Shown piece by piece: positions 24,553-31,608 of a stretch of DNA of 64,000 bases. The notes below the pieces were generated by a model, which saw nothing but the letters and a program-made list of their open reading frames with translations, was not told the DNA's origin and did no database searches. The stretch is taken from assembly GCA_035533295.1 (NCBI GenBank), contig DATLUA010000046.1, forward strand, positions 57,729 through 121,728. The letters are read 5' to 3'. The stretch comes from JAGWJU01 sp035533295 (lineage in GTDB: Bacteria > Elusimicrobiota > Elusimicrobia > UBA1565 > UBA9628). Position 1 is the stretch's first letter. Each line of letters starts with the position of its first letter. Both the position numbers and the translations under genes were made by a program.

Positions 24553-25707
24553 ATGGACTCGAAAAATGAAGTGCTTATTCTATCCGCGGTCCGGACGCCC
24601 ATCGGCGCGTTGAGCGGCACGCTGGCCAGCTACACCGCGCCGCAGCTGGGCGCCAAGGCCTTGGCCGTCGCCATCGCGCGCGCCGGCGTCAAGCCCGAGG
24701 ATTTGGGAGAAGTGGTGATGGGAAACGTCATTTCCGCCGGCATCGGCCAGGCGCCGGCGCGACAAGCCGCCATCGGCGCGGGCATTCCGCCCTCGGTGGG
24801 CGCCGCCACCGTCAACAAGGTGTGCGGCTCGGGATTAAAGGCAGTGATGATGGTGGGGCAGTCCATCCGTTTAGGCGAGGAGGACCTGGGCGCGGCGGGC
24901 GGCATGGAGTCCATGTCGCGCGCGCCGTTTGTCCTGGAAAAGGCGCGGCAGGGCTATCGCTACGGCAACGGCGTGCTCATCGATTTGATTTTAAAGGACG
25001 GGCTCATGGACCCCTACGCCAACGTGCACATGGGCGACTGCGGCGAGCTATGCGCGGAGAAGCACGCCATCTCCCGCGAGGCGCAGGACGAGTTCGCGGT
25101 CAAGAGCTACCAGCGCGCCTTGGAAGCCCAGAAAAACGGTGCCTTCGCCGCGGAAATCTGCCCGGTCGACGGCTTGGCGACAGACGAGGAGCCGGGCCGC
25201 GCGAAATTCGAGAAGATGGGCAAGCTCAAGCCCGCGTTCAAGCCCGGCGGCACCATTACCGCCGCCAACGCCTCCAAGCTGAACGACGGCGCGGCGGCCG
25301 TGGTCCTGGCCTCGGCCAGGGGCGCGGCGGGCAAGAAGCCTCTGGCCCGCATCGTGGATTGGGCGACCTTCAGCCAGGAGCCGCAGTGGTTCACCACCGC
25401 TCCCGCCGGCGCCATCGAGAAATTATTAAAGAAGACCGGCTGGAAAAAAGAGGAAGTCGATCTCTTCGAGATCAACGAGGCCTTCAGCGTGGTCTCCCTG
25501 GCCGTGATGAAGCTGGTCGGCCTGCCCGTGGAGAAGGTCAACGTGCATGGCGGCGCCGTGGCCCTGGGCCATCCCTTGGGCGCCAGCGGCGCGCGCATCC
25601 TGGTCACGCTCCTAAACGCCCTGGCCCGCCGCGACTTGAAGCGCGGCATCGCGGCCATCTGCCTTGGCGGCGGCGAGTCCGTCGCGGTCGCGATCGAGCG
25701 AGTGTAG
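24553..25707 (+). CDS. Acetyl-CoA acetyltransferase (thiolase)
   Basis: 384 residues, typical length. Catalytic Cys91 is in NKVCGSGLKAVM, the His in GGAVALGHPLGASGAR and the second Cys in CLGGGES; NEAF is also present. It condenses or cleaves acetoacetyl-CoA. No beta-oxidation or PHB genes are adjacent. AAGGAG precedes the ATG. A 33-base stretch near its 3' end (25600-25632) recurs almost unchanged at 25961-25993. Confidence 0.95.
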   Translation: MDSKNEVLILSAVRTPIGALSGTLASYTAPQLGAKALAVAIARAGVKPEDLGEVVMGNVISAGIGQAPARQAAIGAGIPPSVGAATVNKVCGSGLKAVMMVGQSIRLGEEDLGAAGGMESMSRAPFVLEKARQGYRYGNGVLIDLILKDGLMDPYANVHMGDCGELCAEKHAISREAQDEFAVKSYQRALEAQKNGAFAAEICPVDGLATDEEPGRAKFEKMGKLKPAFKPGGTITAANASKLNDGAAAVVLASARGAAGKKPLARIVDWATFSQEPQWFTTAPAGAIEKLLKKTGWKKEEVDLFEINEAFSVVSLAVMKLVGLPVEKVNVHGGAVALGHPLGASGARILVTLLNALARRDLKRGIAAICLGGGESVAVAIERV

Positions 25708-25938
25708 GTTTATTCCGCGGATTATGTGGATTGGGAAAAAGGGAGGAGGGTTATTTTTCCAATCTTAGACCGTCCGTTAAGGCCATTTCCATCCGCCTGC
25801 CGGAAGCGATGCTCGGGGAGCTTAGATTTTTGGCCAATAAGAGAGGATGTCCCCTACCAGTCTCTCCTTAAAATGTTCTTGTCTAAGCGAATTGACAAGG
25901 AATTGAAGTCCCGCTCCCATCGCGCCCATGCTTCCTAG
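25708..25938 (+). pseudogene. Frameshifted ribbon-helix-helix antitoxin
   Basis: Joined across frames, the region reads as a CopG-type antitoxin: DYVDWEKGRRVIFP in frame 1, then SVKAISIRLPEAMLGELRF with LANKRG in frame 3, then PYQSLLKMFLSKRIDKELKS in frame 1 again. FP-N-L-x-PS is expected at the first junction (about 25763), so one base is missing there, and a C-run (about 25851-25854) has one extra base. No start codon or partner toxin is evident. It is a decayed type II antitoxin. Confidence 0.72.
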
Positions 25939-26071
25939 AGGCGCTATCGCCAAGATTGAACTGGTCACGCTCTTAAACGGCCTGGCCCGCCGCCATCTGC
26001 CTAGGAAAGTCTTAAACTTCAAAACGCCCAGCGAGGTTTTTAATTACTTCACTGGTGCACTTGCTCCTTGA
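25931..26071 (+). pseudogene. C-terminal remnant of an IS30-like transposase
   Basis: Frame 2 reads LPRGAIAKIELV and later RKVLNFKTPSEVFNYFTGAL to a TGA at 26069-26071. LPRGA and RPRKVLNFKTPSEVF match the closing part of IS30-family transposases, including the stop just after A-L-A. The catalytic DDE part is missing and the middle has been replaced by thiolase-like sequence. No terminal inverted repeats were found. Confidence 0.55.
25961..25993 (+). repeat. 33-bp copy of thiolase 3' sequence
   Basis: Positions 25961-25993 match 25600-25632 inside the thiolase gene at 31 of 33 bases (CTGGTCACGCTC core, then CCTGGCCCGCCGC). Direct orientation, 361 bp apart. It lies inside the IS30-like remnant. 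Confidence 0.85.
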
Positions 26072-26380
26072 ATTCACCTCGTTGATATGTTAAAACTACA
26101 CCTGTGGCGTGCCACCATTCAGCAGTTTCCGTTCCTCCGGACGCTTCGGCGAGCACTTGCCGCGTCCTGCGTCCCTGCACTCCGCCTTAACCGTTCCCTC
26201 CTTGCTCCGCCGTCCTCTCTAGACGGCTGACCGCCTCGCTTCTCATTGCCGACCGTCGACGGCACGCCGCAGAAACCGTTTCCCGGAGATCGCCATGACT
26301 CGAATCCTAGCCTCCTTCGCCCTCTTGCTTCTGATGTCGTCGTTCCGGCGGTCCTCACGACCGGAGGCTCGCGCCTCGCG
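26072..26380. other. Intergenic stretch before prfC with a signal-peptide-like mini-ORF
   Basis: No full gene. ATG at 26294 opens a 30-codon frame (MTRILASFALLLLMSS then a basic tail) that stops at 26382-26384, overlapping the prfC start in ATGA. The hydrophobic start looks like the surviving 5' end of a secreted-protein gene fused to prfC upstream sequence, or a leader peptide. Base composition turns C-rich here and marks the left edge of the prfC block. Confidence 0.35.
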
Positions 26381-27988
26381 ATGACCAACCAGGAGCGGAT
26401 GCTCAGGCGGCGCACGCTCGCCATCATCTCGCACCCCGACGCGGGCAAGACCACGCTCACCGAGAAGCTGCTTCTCTACGGGGGTGCGGTCCAGCTCGCG
26501 GGCTCCGTAACGGCCCGGAAGAAGGAGCGGAGCACGACCTCGGACTGGATGGAGCTCGAGAAGAAGCGCGGCATCTCGGTGAATTCCACAGTGCTCCAGT
26601 TCGAGTACGGCGGCTTCCACATCAACCTGCTCGACACTCCCGGCCACAAGGATTTCTCCGAGGACACCTACCGCGTGCTGACCGCCGCCGACGCCGTCAT
26701 CATGGTGCTCGACGCGGCCAAGGGTATCGAGAGCCAGACGCTGAAGCTCTTCGAGTTCTGCCGCCTTCGGCAGATACCGATATTCACCTTCATCAACAAA
26801 TTTGACCGGCCCTCGATGGATCCGCTGGCGCTCCTCGACGAGATCGACCGCTCGCTCCAGCTCCAGCCCTATCCGATGAACTGGCCGCTCGGGACGGGAG
26901 CGGATTTCAAGGGGATATTCGATCGCCGGGCCAAGCAGATGCACTTCTTCGAGCGCGTCCCCGGCGGCGCGTTCCTGGCGCCTGTCGCCGTGCTGGACCG
27001 GCTCGACGACCAGGCCGCCGCGCGGGTGAAAGCCAACGTCCTGCGCCGGGCGATCGACGAGCTCGCCGTCCTCGACCAGGCCGGGGAGCGCTTCGACCCC
27101 GCAGCGGTGAAAGCCGGGGACATGACGCCCGTGTTCTTCGGCAGCGCCGCCAACAACTTCGGCATCCAGCTCCTGCTCGACGGCTTCCTGGAGCTGTCGT
27201 CGCCGCCGCGGCCTCAGCCGACCGCGACGGGCATGATCTTGCCCGAGGACCCGCGCTTCTCCGGCTTCGTCTTCAAGATCCAGTCCAACATGGACCCGCG
27301 CCACCGCGACCAGCTCGCCTTCGTGCGCGTCTGCTCCGGGCGGTTCGAGCGCGACATGCGCGTCCTCCACGCGCGGACCGGCGAGACGATCCGCCTGGCC
27401 AGTTCGCATAAGGTCCTCGGCCGCGAGCGCGAGACCGTGGACGAGGCCTTCGCCGGGGACATCGTCGGCATCGTCGGGCATTCCCAGTTCCATATCGGCG
27501 ACACCTTGACCGTCGACAAGAGCATCGCTTATAAAGGAATACCCCAGTTTCCTCCGGAGCACCTCGCCTACCTTCACGGCGCGAGCGCGGCGGACTTCAA
27601 GCGCTTCCGGACCGGGCTTGCGCACCTGCTCCAGGAAGGAGTCGTTCAGACGTTCGCGCTTCGCGGGGCGTCGTCGCGGGTTCCCCTGCTCGGGGCCGTC
27701 GGCCCGCTCCAATTCGAGGTTTTGGCGCATCGGCTTCAATCCGAGTACGGCGCCGCGTCGCGGTTAGAGCCCTCGCCCTGGACGGTCGTCCGTTGGGCGG
27801 GGGATTCGTCTCCGGCGGCGCTTAACGAGGACATCCTGCCGAGCGGCGCGCGCCTGGCCGAGGACGCCGACGGTCGGCTCGTCGTGCTGTTCGTCAAAGA
27901 GTGGGACTGCAAGTATTTCCTCGAGCGCCATCCGAAGATCGCGCTCTCAAAGCTGCCGCCCGGAAGCGGCACAGCCGTGCCGGTATGA
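26381..27988 (+). CDS. prfC: Peptide chain release factor 3
   Basis: 535 residues from the ATG at 26381 (GGAGG 13 bp upstream); the frame is open further upstream without homology. G1 SHPDAGKTTLTEKLLLYGGAV (shortened: AHPDAGKTTL form), KERSTTSDWMELEKKRGISV (switch I, G2), DTPGHKDFSEDT (G3) and NKFDR (G4) identify RF3, the GTPase that recycles RF1/RF2. Leu codons here are mostly CTC/CTG, while TTG is common in flanking genes, and the next genes are damaged, so this block may be imported. Its stop overlaps the DksA-like start in ATGA. Confidence 0.93.
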   Translation: MTNQERMLRRRTLAIISHPDAGKTTLTEKLLLYGGAVQLAGSVTARKKERSTTSDWMELEKKRGISVNSTVLQFEYGGFHINLLDTPGHKDFSEDTYRVLTAADAVIMVLDAAKGIESQTLKLFEFCRLRQIPIFTFINKFDRPSMDPLALLDEIDRSLQLQPYPMNWPLGTGADFKGIFDRRAKQMHFFERVPGGAFLAPVAVLDRLDDQAAARVKANVLRRAIDELAVLDQAGERFDPAAVKAGDMTPVFFGSAANNFGIQLLLDGFLELSSPPRPQPTATGMILPEDPRFSGFVFKIQSNMDPRHRDQLAFVRVCSGRFERDMRVLHARTGETIRLASSHKVLGRERETVDEAFAGDIVGIVGHSQFHIGDTLTVDKSIAYKGIPQFPPEHLAYLHGASAADFKRFRTGLAHLLQEGVVQTFALRGASSRVPLLGAVGPLQFEVLAHRLQSEYGAASRLEPSPWTVVRWAGDSSPAALNEDILPSGARLAEDADGRLVVLFVKEWDCKYFLERHPKIALSKLPPGSGTAVPV

Positions 27989-28332
27989 CCGACATCACTA
28001 TGGAGAAAGAAAAGATTGATCGTTTCAAAAGCATCCTGGAGTCTCTCGTCGAGGAGATCGAGGCCTCGCTGAAAATAGGCAGCGCGATGTCCGCCGTGGT
28101 CTCGCTCGACGACCCCATCGGACGCTTGTCGCGCGTCGACGCCCTGCAATCCCAGGAGATATCGCTGGGTCTCCAGGCGGGCGTGCGCATGCGGCTCGAG
28201 ATGGTGCGCCGGGCGCTGGCCTCCATCGAGATCGGTACCTATGGAGTCTGCGCGGGCTGCAAGCAGCCGATACCCGAGGCCCGTCTCGAGGCCATGCCGG
28301 AGACCCCGCTCTGCGTAGGGTGCTCAGCGTGA
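27985..28332 (+). CDS. DksA/TraR-type zinc-finger protein
   Basis: 115 residues. A helical N-terminal part (FKSILESLVEEIEASLKIG) precedes a C4 zinc finger CAGCKQPIPEARL...CVGC at the C-terminus, in DksA/TraR style. DksA-type proteins enter the RNA polymerase secondary channel; this short form may act like TraR or bind elsewhere. The acidic finger-tip pair (D-x-x-D/A) of DksA is not obvious. Coupled to prfC by ATGA and to the broken receiver gene by GTGA. Confidence 0.85.
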   Translation: MTDITMEKEKIDRFKSILESLVEEIEASLKIGSAMSAVVSLDDPIGRLSRVDALQSQEISLGLQAGVRMRLEMVRRALASIEIGTYGVCAGCKQPIPEARLEAMPETPLCVGCSA

Positions 28333-28760
28333 GGCGCGTCATCGCTGCGGACACGCGCGGCGGCATTTCGACGCTCGCAAAGATACTCGGCGGCTACGTG
28401 CAGTTGATCCCGGCAGTCTCGCTGGAGCAGGCCCTCAAGAAGATCGAAGACGGCGCGGACCTCGTGGTCTGCGGCATCCACTTCGACCAGTCGCGCATGT
28501 TTGGCTTCCTAGGAATGGCGAAGGCGCGGCCCGCGAGCCGCGCGGTCCCGTTCGTCTGCTACAGGGACATGCCCAGCGATTTGTCCGCGACATTGATCCA
28601 AGAGCTTGGATGTCGCGTGCAGGGCCTTGGGCGCGGTCGAGTTCCTCGATCTGCATGAACACAGGCGGCTTCATGGGCCGTGCGTGCCGACGAGATGTTC
28701 CGTGAATCGATGATGAGGCATCTGGACGACCCGGGCCGGCGCGGCGTCAACGCATGCTGA
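28329..28760 (+). pseudogene. Response-regulator-like gene with two compensating frameshifts
   Basis: From GTG 28329 the frame reads MRRVIAADTRGGISTLAKIL and DLVVCGIHFDQSRMFGFL, a receiver-like pattern. It then leaves the coherent reading at about 28611 and stops at 28656-28658. The natural continuation is in the next frame (ACRALGAVEFLDLHEHRRLH, 28615-28674) and then returns (VRADEMFRESMMRHLDDPG) to TGA 28758-28760. One extra base near 28611-28614 and one missing base near 28678-28679 explain it. The protein is probably not made in full. Confidence 0.7.
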
Positions 28761-29062
28761 AGGCGTATCTCGGAGTGGCCAGGTCTCATCGCGGAACGCT
28801 CTCGTTCGGGATACCCCTGGCGTTCTTCTCGAGCCTCGGGCAGACCTTCCTCATCTCCCTGCGGCCTGCGGCGCCGGGAGCGGAGCGGCGCTCGCTGCTC
28901 GCGCTCGCCGGTTCGTCGCCTCCCTGGGGGCTTGTCGTGTTCCTATCCCTGGCCGGCGTGAGCCAAGGGCTCGGCGGAGCATTCAAGATCGCTGTGTGGG
29001 CGGAGCTTTATCCCCTTGAGCGCCTTGGAGAGGTGCGCAGCGCCGCCGGAGCGTCCGTATGA
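28754..29062 (+). pseudogene. MFS transporter with a large internal deletion
   Basis: 102 residues. MLKAYLGVARSHRGTLSFGI and FFSSLGQTFLISL look like the first helix of a major-facilitator protein; FLSLAGVSQGLGGAFKIAVW, AELYPLERLGEVRS look like a helix and loop from the second half. The roughly 200-300 residues between are missing and the end is cut short. The start overlaps the previous remnant and the stop overlaps the methyltransferase start in ATGA, so the operon framework is preserved. Confidence 0.65.
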
Positions 29063-29703
29063 TGCCCGATCTGGACGCGATCTACGACAAGACATTCTTC
29101 GCGGAATGGGGTAGGAGCAACGAGCCCTATATACGCTCGGCCGAGGTCATCACCGAAACCTTGATCGCCCAGCTCAAGCCCAAGCGCATCGCGGACATCG
29201 GCTGCGGCTGCGGAGTCTACACGCACGCCTTCGCCCAAAGAGGCGTGTCGGTGTTCGCTCTCGACGGCGTCAAGCCGGCGCCCGAGCACTCGTTTCCGGT
29301 GCCGATCCACGTCCAGGACCTGACCGTGCCCTTCGAGAACGCGTGGGGCCCTTTCGATTTCGCGCTGTGCCTGGAGGTGGCCGAGCACATACCGGAGGGG
29401 ATGTCGGACGCATTTTTGGACAACCTCGCGCGCTTCAGCGACACGATCGTAATCTCCGCCGCTCCTCCGAACCAAGGCGGGCACCATCATGTCAACGAGC
29501 GTCCCAAGCGCTACTGGGTGAGCCGCCTCGCCGAGCGCGGCTTTGCCTACAACCGCCTGAAGACTGGACGGATCTTCGAGTCCGTCATCGCCATACGGCC
29601 TCCGTACATGTGGATGGTCCAGCACCTGAGCGTCTATGAAAGGACCTCGGATACGGCCGTCCTCAAGCGCATGCTGCCTTTCTCGGTGAGGTTGCGTTCA
29701 TGA
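29059..29703 (+). CDS. Class I SAM-dependent methyltransferase
   Basis: 214 residues. The SAM-binding motif I is IADIGCGCGVYTHAF, with the acidic end of strand 2 (FALDGVKPAP) and motif IV region FDFALCLEVAEHIPEG. It belongs to the Methyltransf_11/23 type. The substrate is unknown. It is the one apparently intact gene between the deleted MFS gene and the truncated membrane gene, with 4-bp overlaps on both sides. Confidence 0.85.
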   Translation: MMPDLDAIYDKTFFAEWGRSNEPYIRSAEVITETLIAQLKPKRIADIGCGCGVYTHAFAQRGVSVFALDGVKPAPEHSFPVPIHVQDLTVPFENAWGPFDFALCLEVAEHIPEGMSDAFLDNLARFSDTIVISAAPPNQGGHHHVNERPKRYWVSRLAERGFAYNRLKTGRIFESVIAIRPPYMWMVQHLSVYERTSDTAVLKRMLPFSVRLRS

Positions 29704-30050
29704 GGCCGGCGTTCACCGCGGCCGCCCGCGCCCTGTCCGAGAACCGGCTGTTCTGGGAGGCGCCCCACTCCGCCGTCTATTTCTCGTTCTTCGCGTTGCT
29801 GCTGTGCCGGCGGCTGTGGGACGACCTCTCGGCCTTCCGCGGGGCCGCGGCTGGCTTCGCGCTCCAGTTCGCGGTGGCTCTCGTCGTCTTCTGGATTTTC
29901 CCGTCGCGCATGGAGAGGCCCGAGTTCGACCCGATCGGCCTGAGCCGCAGCATTTTTAAATCCAAAGATGAGCCTGAAGTAGCCGTCGGCCGTGGTCTTT
30001 CTTTTTGGCCACTTTTTCTTTCTGTTAACGGCGGTGGACAAAGTGGATAA
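29700..30050 (+). CDS. Truncated membrane protein, fused to unrelated 3' sequence
   Basis: 116 residues. Two hydrophobic segments (YFSFFALLLC, FALQFAVALVVFWIF) end with RMERPEFDPIGLSR; from about base 29955 the composition and style change and the tail looks random. I take this as the 5' part of a membrane-protein gene cut at the right edge of the prfC block. Family not recognised. Confidence 0.5.
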   Translation: MRPAFTAAARALSENRLFWEAPHSAVYFSFFALLLCRRLWDDLSAFRGAAAGFALQFAVALVVFWIFPSRMERPEFDPIGLSRSIFKSKDEPEVAVGRGLSFWPLFLSVNGGGQSG

Positions 30051-30095
30051 CGGGGCGTGCCTGTCGCCGAGCGCTAAAAATCATCTCTCGCCGCG

Positions 30096-30123
30096 GGAAC
30101 TTTCCGGCGCTCCCGCTCGTATA
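30096..30123 (+). promoter_or_regulatory. Second candidate ECF-sigma promoter
   Basis: GGAACTT at 30096-30102 and CGTATA at 30118-30123, spaced 15 bp, like the site at 20239. The surrounding bases are also alike (GGGAACTTT...CGGCG...CGCTCGTAT in both). Its natural target is unclear: the next intact gene, the toxin at 30200, has its own promoter, so this may be an orphan left by a deletion. Confidence 0.4.
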
Positions 30124-30166
30124 CCGGGTATGGGGGGGATGGTGGAACTCCGCGCGGGGGTTTCGC

Positions 30167-30195
30167 TTGATATAAAAATACAAATGTATTACAAT
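30167..30195 (+). promoter_or_regulatory. Toxin-antitoxin promoter with overlapping operator
   Basis: -35 TTGATA (30167-30172) and -10 TACAAT (30190-30195) are 17 bp apart, an excellent sigma-70 promoter in a GC-rich genome. The perfect palindrome AATACA-AA-TGTATT (30177-30190) fills the spacer, just where a ribbon-helix-helix antitoxin would bind to autorepress. The -10 ends four bases before the toxin ATG, so the mRNA is probably leaderless. Confidence 0.75.
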
Positions 30196-30199
30196 AAAT

Positions 30200-30466
30200 A
30201 TGGAGCCGCCTGATATCCGCTGGGACGACGCCAAGAACGACCGGCTCAAGCGGGAACGCGGGGTTTCCTTCGATGAAATCATCGCCCAAAAGCTTCTGGC
30301 CGTCAAGCGGCACCCAGGCCGCGGGCATCAGCGGCTCATGCTTTTTGAGCACAAAGATTACGTCTGGGTCGTGCCGTATGTGGCGCATGGCGGGGAAATA
30401 TTCCTAAAGACCATTTTCCCAAGCCGAAAATACACCAAATTGTGGCGCGAGGGAAAATTGCGATGA
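30200..30466 (+). CDS. BrnT-like toxin of a type II toxin-antitoxin pair
   Basis: 88 residues. RWDDAKNDRLKRERGVSFDE at the start and LKTIFPSRKYTKLWREGK at the end match the BrnT/COG2929 RNase-like toxin layout (W-D-x-x-K-N, G-V-S-F-E, then I-x-P-S-R-K). It should be a small ribonuclease-type toxin. The stop overlaps the antitoxin start in ATGA. The gene order toxin first, antitoxin second is the BrnTA order. Confidence 0.8.
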   Translation: MEPPDIRWDDAKNDRLKRERGVSFDEIIAQKLLAVKRHPGRGHQRLMLFEHKDYVWVVPYVAHGGEIFLKTIFPSRKYTKLWREGKLR

Positions 30467-30711
30467 AAAAGAGCGATCTAAGCCCCGAGGAAAGTCGCAT
30501 CGAGAGGGCGCTGCTGCGCGGAGCGTACCAGCCGGTGAGCCGCGCCGAGTTTCACCGCGTCGCCCAAGCCATCGCCCGCCGAAAAAAAGACGCGGTCTTG
30601 AACATCCGCGTCAACCGCCGGGACATGGAGGACATCAAACGCAAGGCCGGGCGCTTGGGAGTGCCCTACCAGTCCCTCATCTCCGAGATGATCCACCAGC
30701 TGGCCGTCTAG
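30463..30711 (+). CDS. Ribbon-helix-helix antitoxin
   Basis: 82 residues from the ATG overlapping the toxin stop. The C-terminal half (LNIRVNRRDMEDIKRKAGRL, GVPYQSLISEMIH) is a CopG/Arc-like DNA-binding fold of the kind paired with BrnT-like toxins; the N-terminal half should wrap the toxin. It probably binds the AATACA-AA-TGTATT palindrome upstream of the operon. Confidence 0.82.
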   Translation: MKKSDLSPEESRIERALLRGAYQPVSRAEFHRVAQAIARRKKDAVLNIRVNRRDMEDIKRKAGRLGVPYQSLISEMIHQLAV

Positions 30712-30816
30712 CCACGCCCCAGGCAGTCTCCTTCCGTGGCATGGGCGAGGGAGAATTTTTATCGATATCACCCCGGCCAGAGTGCTAGAATAGGAAAATT
30801 CTCAAGAGCAAACCAC

Positions 30817-31258
30817 GTGAGCACCGCATTCCACTCAAAATACTGCGCGCACGAGCTGACCAGGAGATATTCCTCCAACAGCCTGGAGAAAACTCGTGAG
30901 GAGGCTTTGCTTAAAGCCGCGGGAGACTCTCAAATCCGCGCCTTTGGGTGGCCGATAGGCTTGGTGATGCGATCGCCCGAATATAAACCGCGTCCTTATG
31001 CGGATGGGATTAAGGCAAAGATATTGGCTAAACCCATATCGGGCGCAGATCGCGACGATACTTATGTGTAAGCCAAGGCGCGCGCCGCGGCCGAGTGGTG
31101 CCGTCATGCTTCAGAGCACGAGCTTAAGCATGACGGGAAACCGTGGACTTACCTTCTGATCCCGGACGACATGGTGGCCGAGAATAAGACGCTCAAGGGC
31201 TTGGCCGCCGCTTACGCTTTCCCGGCGCGGTTAAAAGCTTTGAAGTCGAATATTGTTT
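30817..31258 (+). pseudogene. Composite remnant of three defence or mobile-element genes
   Basis: One frame carries three unrelated pieces. GTG 30817 opens VSTAFHSKYCAHELTRRYSS, the N-terminal pattern of SNF2-type helicases from restriction-like clusters. From about 30891, EEALLKAAGDSQIRAFGWPI followed by GLVMRSPEYKPRP resembles proteins with an AlbA-type DNA-binding domain. From about 31042, DRDDTYV, a TAA stop at 31069, then AKARAAAEWCRHASEHELKH and KPWTYLLIPDDMVAENKTL resemble the C-terminus of type III restriction R subunits. No piece is complete. The family assignments are by pattern only. Confidence 0.6.
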
Positions 31259-31295
31259 AATGGTGTCGTATGTTATTCTGCCAAGCATCGATGGA

Positions 31296-31330
31296 AACTA
31301 AAAACGAAAAGCTCCGGTTTCCCGGGGCTT
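31296..31330 (-). terminator. Terminator-like hairpin reading on the minus strand
   Basis: AAGCTCCGG (31309-31317), loop TTTC, CCGGGGCTT (31322-31330), with one G-T wobble. On the minus strand the hairpin is followed by TTTTCGTTTTTAG, a good intrinsic terminator. No minus-strand gene is visible to its right, so it may be left from a lost gene or end a transcript from the repeat tract. Confidence 0.5.
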
Positions 31331-31429
31331 GGGCAGCTTGTCAGTCGTCCCTCAAAAGCCAGCATAGCATGATTGCTCAAAGTTTCGAGAGGCGGGCTTC
31401 ATGGTTTTGGGGCTGGAATTATGACGGCT

Positions 31430-31560
31430 AATACCTACCCTATACACCCCCTTGCAACCCCCTTGCAACCCCCCTACCTAGGCCTAGGTAGGCCTAGGCT
31501 AGGCCCTAGCCACCCCCTAGCCACTTGGCTATCAGACCCTATCCAGACCCTATCTATTTC
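31430..31560. repeat. C-rich short-repeat tract before hutH
   Basis: Tandem and inverted short units: CCCCCTTGCAA twice, CCCCTAGCCAC twice, AGACCCTATC twice, and the perfect 18-bp palindrome CTACCTAGG/CCTAGGTAG (31474-31491) followed by GGCCTAGGCTAGGCC. The plus strand is strongly C-over-G. There is no coding potential. Together with the palindrome at 31574 it fills the space between the remnant zone and hutH. Confidence 0.75.
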
Positions 31561-31573
31561 CAGCTATTCGGGG

Positions 31574-31603
31574 GGGGCGGCCCCGGCCGGCCGGGGCCGC
31601 CCC
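31574..31603. repeat. Perfect 30-bp GC palindrome next to the hutH start
   Basis: GGGGCGGCCCCGGCC (31574-31588) is followed at once by its exact reverse complement (31589-31603). It ends five bases before the hutH ATG and takes the place of a Shine-Dalgarno sequence. In RNA it would make a very stable hairpin or a dimer; in DNA it could extrude a cruciform or bind a protein. Confidence 0.9.
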
Positions 31604-31608
31604 TGGCC

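Noticed and set aside
26243..27739. A 498-codon minus-strand frame
   Set aside because: Antisense to prfC; the plus strand carries all RF3 GTPase motifs.
31291..31431. A 46-codon plus-strand frame starting METKNEK
   Set aside because: No Shine-Dalgarno, no recognisable pattern, and it runs through the minus-strand terminator hairpin and into the repeat tract.
31430..31560. CRISPR array
   Set aside because: Repeats are only about 10 bp, touch each other, and there are no unique spacers or cas genes.
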